A stretch of 48,218 nucleotides of DNA, from the NCBI GenBank assembly GCA_032718475.1, contig JAUCBJ010006876.1:1-48218 (forward strand). Reading direction: 5' to 3'. The first letter of the stretch is position 1; every line of letters begins with the position of its first letter. Positions 34,801-40,999 of the stretch are shown piece by piece. A program made the position numbers and the translations under genes. The notes below the pieces were generated by a model. The model searched no databases and was not told where the DNA came from. It saw nothing but the letters and a program-made list of their open reading frames with translations. The DNA is from Nemertoderma westbladi. Taxonomy: Eukaryota > Xenacoelomorpha > Nemertodermatida > Nemertodermatidae.

Positions 34801-35868
34801 CGGCTCACTTTCCACCAAAATAGTTCACTTCTACACCAAAACGTATCACTTAAATTTTCTTTTTGCACCAAATCGATTAGTTAAAAAAAATCACTTTCCA
34901 CCAAAACGGCTCACTTTCCACCAAAATAGCACACTTATACACCAAAACGTATCACTTAAATTTTCAAACGACTTTCTGTTTATTACATACTCTGTGATAT
35001 GCGGTATACAATTTGGTGGTAAAGTGATATTAAATGGTGACAAAGTGATATTATTTGGTGCATAACAAATAGATTGGTGGAATAACATAATTTGGTGAAA
35101 AATGTCTAATAATTTAGTGTTTTCTGATATTATTTGGTGCACAATAATTTGTTTGGTTGTGGGAATTTTTTTGGTGTGTAAAATGATATACGTTGGTGTA
35201 TAAAGTAACCGATTTTGGTGCAAAACTGATATTTTTTGGTGTATGAGTAAATCGTAGCCCAATTAAAAGTATTTCTGGTAAAATAATGCTGTTTAAATTG
35301 CGTCGGTTTAATTGTTACTAGTGTACAATAGTGCTTCATGTAGTGCGCGTGTTACTGTAGTTACTAAGTAATGTTTAACTTCATCCAGACCAAATGTTCG
35401 GCAGATAATTAATTACAATTTATAAACGTTATGATGTGTTAGGACTCCCGTTTATTATTTTGGTTAGATGTACATTGTACATGTCACTGTAACCTGCTCT
35501 TTTCCCTTAATTGATAATTAGCGGTTTTAAGCGAAGATTGCGACCATTTAAAATTCTGCGTCAGTCGCGATTTTGAATAAAAATTTTAATAAAATAAAAG
35601 TTTGATTAATGAAAATAAACGGAATAAATCTTATCTTATCCAATAATTTTTGCAGGCAGTGAAGATGCTGATTCTAGTAACAGTTATATTCGCCCTCTCG
35701 AGTCTACCAATGTGGGTCGCCGTACTTTATTACGACTTTGTTGAGTATTTCTACGGGCTGGAACTCGTCCTCATTATCACAGAATCGCTCGCCTACTCCA
35801 ACAGCTGTATGAACCCCATCATATACGGATTCTGTAACAGAAATTACCGACGCGAATATATTGGTTAG
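16647..35868 (+). CDS. Class A GPCR, neuropeptide (RFamide/NPFF/QRFP-like) receptor, five exons
   Basis: The exons 16647-16868, 21762-21934, 25396-25607, 33221-33327 and 35656-35868 join with GT-AG junctions and matching phases (0, 2, 1, 0) to 308 codons. The product would be a plasma-membrane receptor signalling through G proteins. Visible features: N-glycosylation sites at N2 and N6; N49 (1.50) in TM1; SLAVCD with D77 (2.50) in TM2; C107 (3.25) before TM3; an ERF motif at 131-133 in place of DRY; C182 in the second extracellular loop, to pair with C107; P208 (5.50); LSSLPMW in TM6 with P256 but serine 254 where CWxP has tryptophan; and NPIIY at 291-295. The C-tail after helix 8 is only a few residues, because TAG follows REYIG. 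The GGTTAG there could instead be a splice donor to an unseen exon. TM6-TM7 wording is closest to RFamide-peptide receptors; the ligand is not known. Confidence 0.85.
16869..18631 (+). other. Receptor intron 1, 5' part
   Basis: AT-rich, without coding signal. A short GC-rich island (18355-18412) with GGGCCTGCAGACCCGGGCCC and GGGGGCCCC stands out and may be the end of a degraded DNA transposon. Confidence 0.5.
18632..20050. mobile_element. 1.4-kb element with 30-bp perfect terminal inverted repeats
   Basis: 18632-18661 (starting GTGGCTGGTTGCGAGAAAAG) is the exact reverse complement of 20021-20050. ATTT flanks both outer edges (18628-18631 and 20051-20054), a possible 4-bp target duplication. 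A further direct copy of the inner 21 bases of the left end lies at about 19869-19889, so 19867-20050 alone looks like a ~184-bp MITE with the same ends. The interior has no transposase and is filled by diverged tandem repeats (18945-19860). A non-autonomous DNA transposon is the simplest reading. Confidence 0.7.
18945..19860 (+). repeat. Diverged ~160-bp tandem repeats, family A, intron 1 copy
   Basis: Units begin with GTCGCTGATCATGAT (about 18950), GTCGCTGATTACGATG (about 19109) and GTAGCTGATCACGATAT (about 19270). Each is followed by a GAAAATTACAAGTAGCA-type word. The second half carries similar words in the opposite orientation (CGTGATCAGCATTCC). The stretch 19090-19560 matches 29100-29605 in reverse complement. 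Confidence 0.7.
20051..21138 (+). other. Receptor intron 1, 3' part
   Basis: AT-rich. No coding signal or repeat that I can support. Confidence 0.5.
21145..21435 (+). pseudogene. RTE-type LINE 3' end fragment, copy 1
   Basis: Encodes RLRFAGHCFRREDQP, LVLWQPHGVNKHGGQPMTFL and LKDADDLANVMGDRELWR, the C-terminal zinc-like block and tail of RTE-type ORFs, followed by a short 3' UTR with GCAGCTGCAATGCAGCATGC. This is another subfamily than 8342-10497. Related pieces lie at 36168-36462 and 37448-37523. Confidence 0.75.
21762..21934 (+). CDS. Receptor exon 2: TM2, first extracellular loop, TM3
   Basis: Follows the acceptor TTTACAG and begins VCDMMVGLINFPLL, which completes the SLA[V]CD motif of TM2. 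It contains HWC with the disulfide cysteine and ends at GAAAG before the donor GTATGT, splitting the arginine codon of the ERF motif. Phase 2. Confidence 0.88.
22427..22714 (-). pseudogene. Jockey/CR1-type RT C-terminal fragment
   Basis: Minus-strand frame with IRLQRVQNTAARIFTG, KRIEFKIILTALTAL, and SAATLWNKIPTSIGEIQSTT. This is the conserved C-terminal series (LQRVQNxAARL, then VRKRIxFK, then AATLWNxLPxxIR) of jockey/CR1/L2 ORF2. The segment between the last two blocks is deleted and no catalytic part remains. Confidence 0.75.
23979..24045 (+). repeat. tRNA-like SINE head
   Basis: GTCCGA (23979-23984) pairs perfectly with TCGGAC (24040-24045). TCCGAGTGGATACAGCGCC resembles the A box of Ser/Leu tRNAs, and GGTTCGAAT (about 24032-24040) is a B box. 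The T stem cannot form, so it is read as a SINE promoter rather than a tRNA gene. Confidence 0.4.
24491..25372. repeat. 24-bp minisatellite, about 37 copies
   Basis: Near-perfect tandem array of a 24-bp AT-rich unit containing TGTAATGAAATAATAT. A distinctive variant pair (ATATCATAAATATG followed by AATATAAAAAATGTG) occurs at about 24823 and again at 25111, exactly 288 bp or 12 units apart. This shows a recent block duplication inside the array. One unit near 25230 is one base short. The long minus-strand frame here is an artefact of a unit divisible by three. Confidence 0.97.
25396..25607 (+). CDS. Receptor exon 3: second intracellular loop, TM4, second extracellular loop
   Basis: The acceptor TTTTACAG at 25388-25395 is followed by FRAIKFPLRQKW (completing ERF), the TM4 block IVMIVLEWVISLSFPLY, then the loop cysteine in VFCDIRP, ending EFS plus one base before GTAAGG. 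The minisatellite ends only 23 bases before this exon. Confidence 0.88.
25964..26444. repeat. Foldback outer left arm
   Basis: Reverse complement, with substitutions and small gaps, of 32593-33108. Matching landmarks are the CATGACCTACTATAG end, GGGGTTTTATCTAAGAGAAATAAC (read on the other strand), TCGAAAACTACTGGAGCTAT (likewise), and TGAGGTTTTAGAATG next to the inner edge. The arm holds a 93-codon minus-strand frame that the other arm does not preserve, so it is not treated as a gene. Confidence 0.8.
26450..27395 (+). repeat. Foldback inner left arm, ~150-160-bp tandem array (six units)
   Basis: The word GGGTGGCTTTTAATAT recurs near 26566, 26718, 26859, 27020, 27181 and (as GGGTGGCGTT) 27341, a spacing of 141-161 bp. 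Each unit also has ATGAAAACAAGTTT and GATGAATAAAATATAAAAAA. The outer edge (CACAGTGGGGCTTAACTTGG) matches, inverted, the end of the right array at about 28915-28935. Unit divergence rises toward the outer edge. Confidence 0.9.
27603..27656. repeat. Hairpin in foldback centre
   Basis: CATTGTGTCTTACCTACAAC with its near-complement in GTTGTAGGTAATAAGACACA, separated by about 9 bases. One 3-base bulge; the rest pairs. Confidence 0.85.
27999..28022. repeat. Short perfect hairpin
   Basis: CAGATAATGG and CCATTATCTG around the tetraloop TGCG. Confidence 0.85.
28335..28943 (-). repeat. Foldback inner right arm, ~155-bp tandem array (four units)
   Basis: Inverted counterpart of 26450-27395. The complementary word (CCACCCATGAAA or a variant) recurs near 28351, 28509, 28660 and 28811. 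The last unit runs into GTCCAACCTTTGCCAAAAAC and AAGCCCCACTGTGACA, matching the outer edge of the left array. The arm has two units fewer than the left. Confidence 0.88.
28985..29610 (-). repeat. Family A repeat, inverted copy in intron 3
   Basis: Reverse complement of the intron-1 repeat (about 19090-19700). Shared landmarks are TCGCTGATCACGATGAAA, AGTTATAAATATTTCTGGTA, GGTTGGATAATACGATATTT, and CGTGCCGCACATT, in the same order over some 500 bp. The 30-bp terminal repeats of the intron-1 element are absent here. Confidence 0.85.
29611..30200 (+). other. Intron 3 spacer
   Basis: No coding signal or repeat that I can support. It lies between the family A copy and the small LTR-flanked element. 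Confidence 0.5.
30201..30533 (+). repeat. 5' LTR-like direct repeat
   Basis: Nearly identical to 31424-31737. Differs by a 9-base insertion (ATCGGCTAT, about 30221) and scattered substitutions and small indels. Near its start is the palindrome TGTGATATTAGCAATATAAT and following ATCACA. Confidence 0.85.
31424..31737 (+). repeat. 3' LTR-like direct repeat
   Basis: Second copy of 30201-30533, lacking the 9-base insertion. Identity is lost at GTGTAGAAGTCAG, so the true LTR edge may be here or may have been eroded in the first copy. Confidence 0.85.
31738..32592 (+). other. Intron 3 spacer before the outer right arm
   Basis: No coding signal. Contains CAACTCGGGGATCCCAT-type sequence at about 31936-31951 that could be retroelement leader, and a loosely repeated GCAGTA/CAGTACTG patch (32390-32520). 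Confidence 0.45.
32593..33108. repeat. Foldback outer right arm
   Basis: Reverse complement of 25964-26444. It carries an extra TA-rich microsatellite (about 32830-32920) absent from the left arm. It ends 112 bases before receptor exon 4. Confidence 0.8.
33221..33327 (+). CDS. Receptor exon 4: TM5 and third intracellular loop
   Basis: Too short to stand out as an ORF and found by phase and motif. The acceptor TTTTTGCAG is followed by AFFVFPLLLLIALYGSICYS (TM5 with P208) and GDAVKKR, ending before the donor GTTAGT. It joins exon 3 in phase 1 and exon 5 in phase 0, and so supplies the one missing helix. Confidence 0.85.
33328..34744 (+). other. Receptor intron 4, 5' part
   Basis: AT-rich. Around 33505-33660 a stretch with GGGTTTGATCC (B-box-like), TCGGCACGAATTCTGTAGAG and GGGCTCTCCACCTCTGC looks like a SINE remnant (low confidence). 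Nothing else supported. Confidence 0.4.
34745..35260. mobile_element. Foldback with arms of short CCACCAAA-type repeats
   Basis: The left arm (34745-34970) repeats TCACTTTCCACCAAAA-type units of about 20 bp and also contains a larger ~105-bp duplication (34758-34865 and 34866-34970). The right arm (35010-35250) repeats the complement (TTTGGTGNNAAAGTGATAT type). The centre is about 40 bp. No coding capacity. The architecture recalls FB elements of Drosophila and TU elements of sea urchin, whose ends are also inverted arrays of short repeats. Confidence 0.75.
35656..35868 (+). CDS. Receptor exon 5: TM6, TM7, helix 8 and stop
   Basis: The acceptor TTTTTGCAG is followed by AVKMLILVTVIFALSSLPMW (TM6), LVLIITESLAYSNSCMNPII (TM7), then YGFCNRNYRREYIG and TAG. 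The missing TM6 tryptophan and the abrupt end after helix 8 are unusual. Confidence 0.88.
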   Translation, partial: AVKMLILVTVIFALSSLPMWVAVLYYDFVEYFYGLELVLIITESLAYSNSCMNPIIYGFCNRNYRREYIG

Positions 35869-36167
35869 ACATGGTGATATATAATCTTAAAGTTTTATTG
35901 TTAAAGTTATTAATTGGTTGATGCGAAACACGATACACGTCCGTGGGGCCTTCGCGCAGCCCGAGGCTCAGTTATCAGATACAGATTAAAATTGAGCTAT
36001 TCTATCACAAAATCGGTATTTATGAAATTTAACCAAACCGACTATAAATCAAAGAAGAGGGGAAAGTTCCCAACCTTCCTCTTAATCTGCACCACCCCAA
36101 CCCAAAGGCGCACAGGGGATTGATGACAGGCAGGTATTAACAACAATTAGCATTAGTAATTAGTATT
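35869..36167 (+). other. Region downstream of receptor stop
   Basis: Probable 3' UTR or downstream DNA. No clear AATAAA signal with a cleavage context that I can defend. Confidence 0.4.
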
Positions 36168-36462
36168 GACACTAGAACAAAGCTGCCGTGCCTCCGCTTT
36201 GCAGAACATGGCTTTCGCCGTGTGCATAACGTAGCCAGTGCATAATCTTGTGCTTTGGGGCCCCCATGGAGTAAATAAGCCTGGTGGACAGCCCATGACT
36301 TTCGTGAGACACTTCCTAAACGACACTGGCCTTGAAGTGGCGGATGATCTAGCAAATGTCATGGGTGATAGGGAGTTGTGGCGGCGCAATTTTGTCGACA
36401 GGCCGGCATAGCATTCTTAAAAATGCAGCTGCAATGCAGCATGCCGATCCTTGTAGTAGTAG
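36168..36462 (+). pseudogene. RTE-type LINE 3' end fragment, copy 2
   Basis: Alignable over its length with 21147-21435 (GACACTAGAACAAA through GCAGCTGCAATGCAGCATGC) but with frameshifts, so only parts of the C-terminal frame survive. Confidence 0.8.
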
Positions 36463-37200
36463 ATCTTCTTCTGCTTGGGGAGTAATATTTCCATGTATTA
36501 TCTCGTAATATTTCCTTTTTCGAATATGATTTACACTTTTAACACAATTTTAAAACTTATTGAACTAAAGATTGTTGCATTAAGTGGGCTGGGCGCGTTT
36601 ATTATATTAAGAAATTAGGTAGTTTGGTTCGTTGGGTACAATGGACCCCCTGGGCTACTGTAGTGTAGTTCCTGTACGTCACATTGTTGTGCAGCTTAAC
36701 TTCTGGATAATCAATAATAAATAATATTGAATCAACTACGGAATAAATCGCATTTGATATATTTTTATGTAGATTTTTCAATCAAAATCAACCTAACTTA
36801 ATTTGCAAACCTTTTAGCTATTTTTGAATTGTCGATTAGGATGTTGCAAATTAGTTGAACATATATATGGTGATTGGCGTAATGGGTCTGCCCGGCCAAT
36901 TACCATCTACATTCTACACAATCAGTACATATGCATGCAACTCAACCCAACTTAATTTGGCGCATATAATAATATTTTAAGATTTCAAAAGGTGACAACT
37001 TATATGATCAATTACTAAAAATTTAATTTTTTATTATTAGCTTTCGATAGCTCTCTCTATCTTTATCAAATAAACGATATTCTAGAATTATTGCGCTACA
37101 AATAATAATACTACCCTAGCAACTAATGAGTTTGTTAAATCAGTGAATCTTTAATCTTTCTAATTTTTAAGGATTGAAAACATCAAGTCCAAAGTTATTG
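36463..37200. other. AT-rich intergenic DNA
   Basis: No coding signal or repeat seen. Confidence 0.5.
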
Positions 37201-37265
37201 ATCACCGCCTCGTTGAGAACATTATTACACCCGTTGGGTTTGAATGTTCTCAACGAGGCGGTGAT
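37201..37265. repeat. Hairpin with 21-bp perfect stem
   Basis: 37201-37221 (ATCACCGCCTCGTTGAGAAC plus A) is exactly complementary to 37245-37265, with a 23-base loop. It is GC-rich within AT-rich DNA. An AT-only TTAATTAA-type patch follows (37266-37320). Confidence 0.92.
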
Positions 37266-37375
37266 GAATTAATTAAATTAAGTAATTAATTAAGTAATCA
37301 AGTAATTAAATTAATATTAATTGGTAACATTTACTATGGCTCAATGTCTTCGTAACAGTTTGAACCAGTTATTAT

Positions 37376-37434
37376 GTACCAATTTCTATCTACCAGTTTC
37401 TCGTTACCAGTTTCTATGTACTAGTTTCTCTGAA
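37376..37434 (+). repeat. Imperfect 14-bp tandem repeat
   Basis: Four adjoining units of the type TACCAGTTTCTCGT, each with one or two changes. Confidence 0.75.
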
Positions 37435-37447
37435 CAAAACAAAACAG

Positions 37448-37523
37448 TTTCGTGAGACACTTCCTAAACGACACTGGCCTTGAAGTGGCGGATGATCTAG
37501 CAAATGTCATGGGTGATTGGGAG
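37448..37523 (+). pseudogene. RTE 3' fragment, copy 3 (truncated)
   Basis: 76 bases almost identical to 36300-36375 (TTTCGTGAGACACTTCCTAA onward). Similarity ends abruptly at GGGAG, just before the putative BEL LTR start at 37525. Confidence 0.85.
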
Positions 37524-37619
37524 ATGTTGTAAAAGCTTCTGTGGGATCTAACTGGCCCTTTTGCTTCGCAATCCAGTTTCCCCCCAGGCGCTGGAATACT
37601 CTAAAAGGGGTCCTCTAAC

Positions 37620-37632
37620 TGTATATATATTC
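37620..37632 (+). promoter_or_regulatory. Possible TATA box of the BEL LTR
   Basis: TGTATATATATTC about 95 bp into the putative LTR, followed by CCCCTCGCCCGCAAGG. Position and sequence suit a TATA element, but AT-rich DNA makes chance occurrence likely. Confidence 0.3.
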
Positions 37633-39169
37633 CCCTCGCCCGCAAGGTACCTTTACAGGTGTTTTAACGGACATAAAAGTCATTCTGCTATATACGTGTT
37701 TTAGCGGACATGGTAAGGCAAAAAACCTGCAATGCGACAAATACCTTTCATAGCTTAGCCGTGATGATTCATATTACGACATCTAACAGCTGGTTGCTGA
37801 CATGGAAACAGCCATTGGACGCATGGTTCTTTGTTTGGCTTGAGCCAATCAGAGCGATTTTTCCTGTCGACGTGTAGCTTTTCGGTCGATCATAAGGAGA
37901 GTGTTCAGTCTTACTGTTTTTTCTTGATACTTTTTGTTATTGCTACCTAGGCCAGGAACAACGGCTCTAGAGTCAATTCGTTTCATACTTTTAGAAGAAA
38001 CATTAGTAGGCTTAAATTATAGAGCGTATGACTGTTATCAGTCCAGTCCAATGCAATTCAATTCAATTCATATCAACTGGTTTCTATTTTTATATTATCG
38101 GTTCAATATACATTATTATACTGCTGTTTACTATTGTGTTTGGTTGAACATTATTTGGAGAACATATATAAAGAACCCAAATTTCCCAATTTTCTTGATA
38201 CACTACAGGTTAGAGAGACGGGTTATATATAGCGATTGCGACTTATATTATTGTGGTTTGTAGTGAATTTAATGCTATTTGATAAGCCCTACATGAGTCA
38301 ATTGCTGTTCGCTTTATATATGATAAAATTCATTGACGGTCGGCAAATTAGTGAGCAGTATTGTGTGTTACCGGTAGTGTGCATGATTGTGATTGATAAC
38401 TAAGCATTTCCTAAAGAATGCGCCTCATACGTGAATCTTAAGCCTTACCTACTTACCGTTGTGATTAGTATAAGTCATATCTCTGTTTACTTAGATAGAG
38501 CGCCACGTCCTAAAGGAACTGTTAATATTTCCCGAAAGTGAATAATATTAGTCAGAAATTAATTATTAACGATCAATCGAATAATACAATACAGTAAGCT
38601 TCACTGCAATAATAATCTAAGCCCTCAGAATCCAGTCTCCCGGGAATATCCAGCGGGTGAATGGACGCGCACTAGGCTGGCTTCTGCTAATGTTGTGTTT
38701 ATTGGTATTAAATATTTGTCATCTACTAAAGTATATTTATAAACCAAAAGACATATAAATTTTGGCAGGTTAAACTGCTAAAGGTCTTCAAAAGCGCGTA
38801 CAATAACAGTCATTGACTTTATTGCAGTAAGCAATAAAGTTGAAAGTACCGGTCAACCGGTAAACCTGAACCGGTACTTCTGTAGGTCAGTAGGCCCAAC
38901 TGCCAGAACCGGTACTTCTGTAGGCCTGTAGGCCCAACTGTCCTAACCGGTACTTCCAGTATAAGTACATTAGTATTATTCGATTTTGATTATTGTATAC
39001 CGGTAGGTCTCGATATTAAATCGGGGACGCCTGGTTTTTATTGGGATTTTACTTAGGTCTATTTCTGTCAGTTTTATTTCCTAGTAAGTTAATATTGAGC
39101 TGAAGACGTGTAAGTCTGCTCAGATTGTTCAGATAATTGTAGGCCGGACTGTTGTCGGATTGTTGTTGG

Positions 39170-39650
39170 GTTTGGAGAGATTACGGCGTGTGTAGAGTTT
39201 GTCCGATAGAGTGCCAGTTAGTAAGTTGGGGCAGCCATAGCTGTAAGGTCAATCCCCTCTTAAAGAATAAGTCGTACTACCGTGTTAGAACGCATACTAA
39301 CTAACAATTTTGTAATCTGCACATACTGTAGTTTATTTATGCTTGACAGTATTCTGCCAGCGCTTTGGACTGTGTTTGTTTGTGTGGTCTGTTCAGGTAC
39401 CGTAATAGTTATTACTCAGATATTTTGTAGGCTGGATTGTTGTCTAGCTATTATTAGGTCTGAAGAGATTGCTGCTTGTGTAGAGTTTGTCTGATAAAGT
39501 GCCAGTTAGTAAGTTGGGGCAGCAATAGCTGTAAGGTCAATCCCCTCTTAAAGAATAAGTCGTACTACCGTGTTAGAACGCATACTAACTAACCGTTTTG
39601 GAATCTGCACATACAGTAGTTTATTTAGGCTTGGTGGTAGTCTGCCAGCA
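39170..39650 (+). repeat. Tandem duplication, ~289-bp period
   Basis: The block with GTGTAGAGTTTGTC, GCCAGTTAGTAAGTTGGGGC, AGCTGTAAGGTCAATCCCCT, and GTCGTACTACCGTGTTAGAA occurs from about 39190 and again from about 39478, nearly unchanged. The second copy continues less well conserved to about 39650. It lies in the putative LTR or leader. Confidence 0.9.
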
Positions 39651-40644
39651 TTTGGTCTGTATTTTGTTTGAGTATTCTGTACGGGTAGCGTAATATTTAT
39701 TATTCAGAGTTTATGCGATTATTCGCAACATTCATGTCCCCAAGTTTATTCATACAGTAATTGTGCTTGTTATACATACCGTTATAGTTAAATTAACCCC
39801 GGTACTACACGGGCTGCTTGGCGTAGGACAAGACTGGTGACTTTGTGCTCTGGTCACTCCAGCAGATGCCGTGGTTCTTTTAACTGTTCAAGTATATTTA
39901 ACTACTGATTATTTGTTGTACTAGTACTTGTACCTAATTTAGGGTTTAGTGTACAGTGCTTTCCGAAGTAATTAGTGTGTAGGCAGTATATTTGTGTTGT
40001 AAAGTGGTTAATAGGCACGCTGGATCTGGTAGTCCGCGGTAATTAACTTCTAGGTAGGAACACTCCGTGATACATAACGTAGTACCTATAGCGATACGGT
40101 TATAGGTCGTCAGGCGGTGGTATTTTCCTATCTGGACAGTGCAATATATTTACTACTACTTATTATTTTCAAATACCGTAGTACCCTGTCCGTTGTAATA
40201 ACCAGAAATCTAACCCTTTGTTAGGCTGGTTTGTAGACTTCCTGTAAAATTACCCTAAAAATTCGTACGTAATATTTTTGTTGTGTTTAATTAGAGAATT
40301 AATCTCACCCGTATCATAAGTAATTTGTAGTATTAAGTAACTTAGGTAAATTAGAATTATCAGTTTTAGTGTCAAATAAATAGCACTTCACTGAGAGCGC
40401 ACAGCTTCTGTGTAGTGACCCCCCAGAAATAATAACATTTATTTCAAATATTGACAAAAACCCATTTTAAACGGGTATATATCTATTATAAATCAACTCA
40501 AACGATTTATAAATAGTAGGCCTGCCATACAACAACTAGGTCTCAAAATCAGTTGGACTACTGCTTAAATAACGGTAACAAAGTAAGTTAAAGTAACCAA
40601 GTAACCCTAAAATATTCAGAAATTCAATTATTCTAAAAATAATT

Positions 40645-40920
40645 GACATACCGGTATTTACCATAGGCTTATTATATTTATTTCTATAAATTTGAGCTGA
40701 AATCATACCGGTATTCTGTAATAATTCTAGTTCATAATTATACTTATATATACTATAAGTGTAAGCTGTATACCGGTATTCACGATAGGCCTATTATATA
40801 TTTATATATATTTGTGCTAAATTTATATACCGGTACTCTGTGACAAAACTAGTTTACAATACTTATATATATTATAAGTGCATACCGGTATTCTAATATA
40901 CTGCAATAAATTACCGGTAC
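40645..40920 (+). repeat. Leader tandem repeat with TACCGGTA palindromes
   Basis: A unit of about 118 bp (40651-40770) is repeated at 40771-40885, with a partial third. Each unit has two TACCGGTA-type palindromes about 75 bp apart and an ACTTATATATAnTATAAGTG inverted motif. The block ends 80 bases before the gag ATG. Confidence 0.85.
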
Positions 40921-40999
40921 TAGGCCAACGGTCATACTGAATTACTAGACTTGCTTTAACTGTAACTATAGCAGTAAGCATTCAACTGTATAGCTAAAC

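Larger units (their letters stand above)
37525..40999 (+). other. Putative BEL/Pao 5' LTR and untranslated leader
   Basis: Non-coding. The LTR start is inferred from TG at 37525 where RTE similarity stops. The LTR end is not resolved: TGGCGTAGGACAAG at 39819, shortly after CTACA, is one possible primer-binding site, but no tRNA match could be tested. Contains a tandem duplication (39170-39650) and a TACCGGTA-rich tandem block (40645-40920). Confidence 0.45.

Noticed and set aside
37934-38263. 109-codon plus-strand frame in the putative LTR
   Set aside because: Composition is that of AT-rich non-coding DNA, and no domain or repeat of known LTR-encoded proteins is visible.
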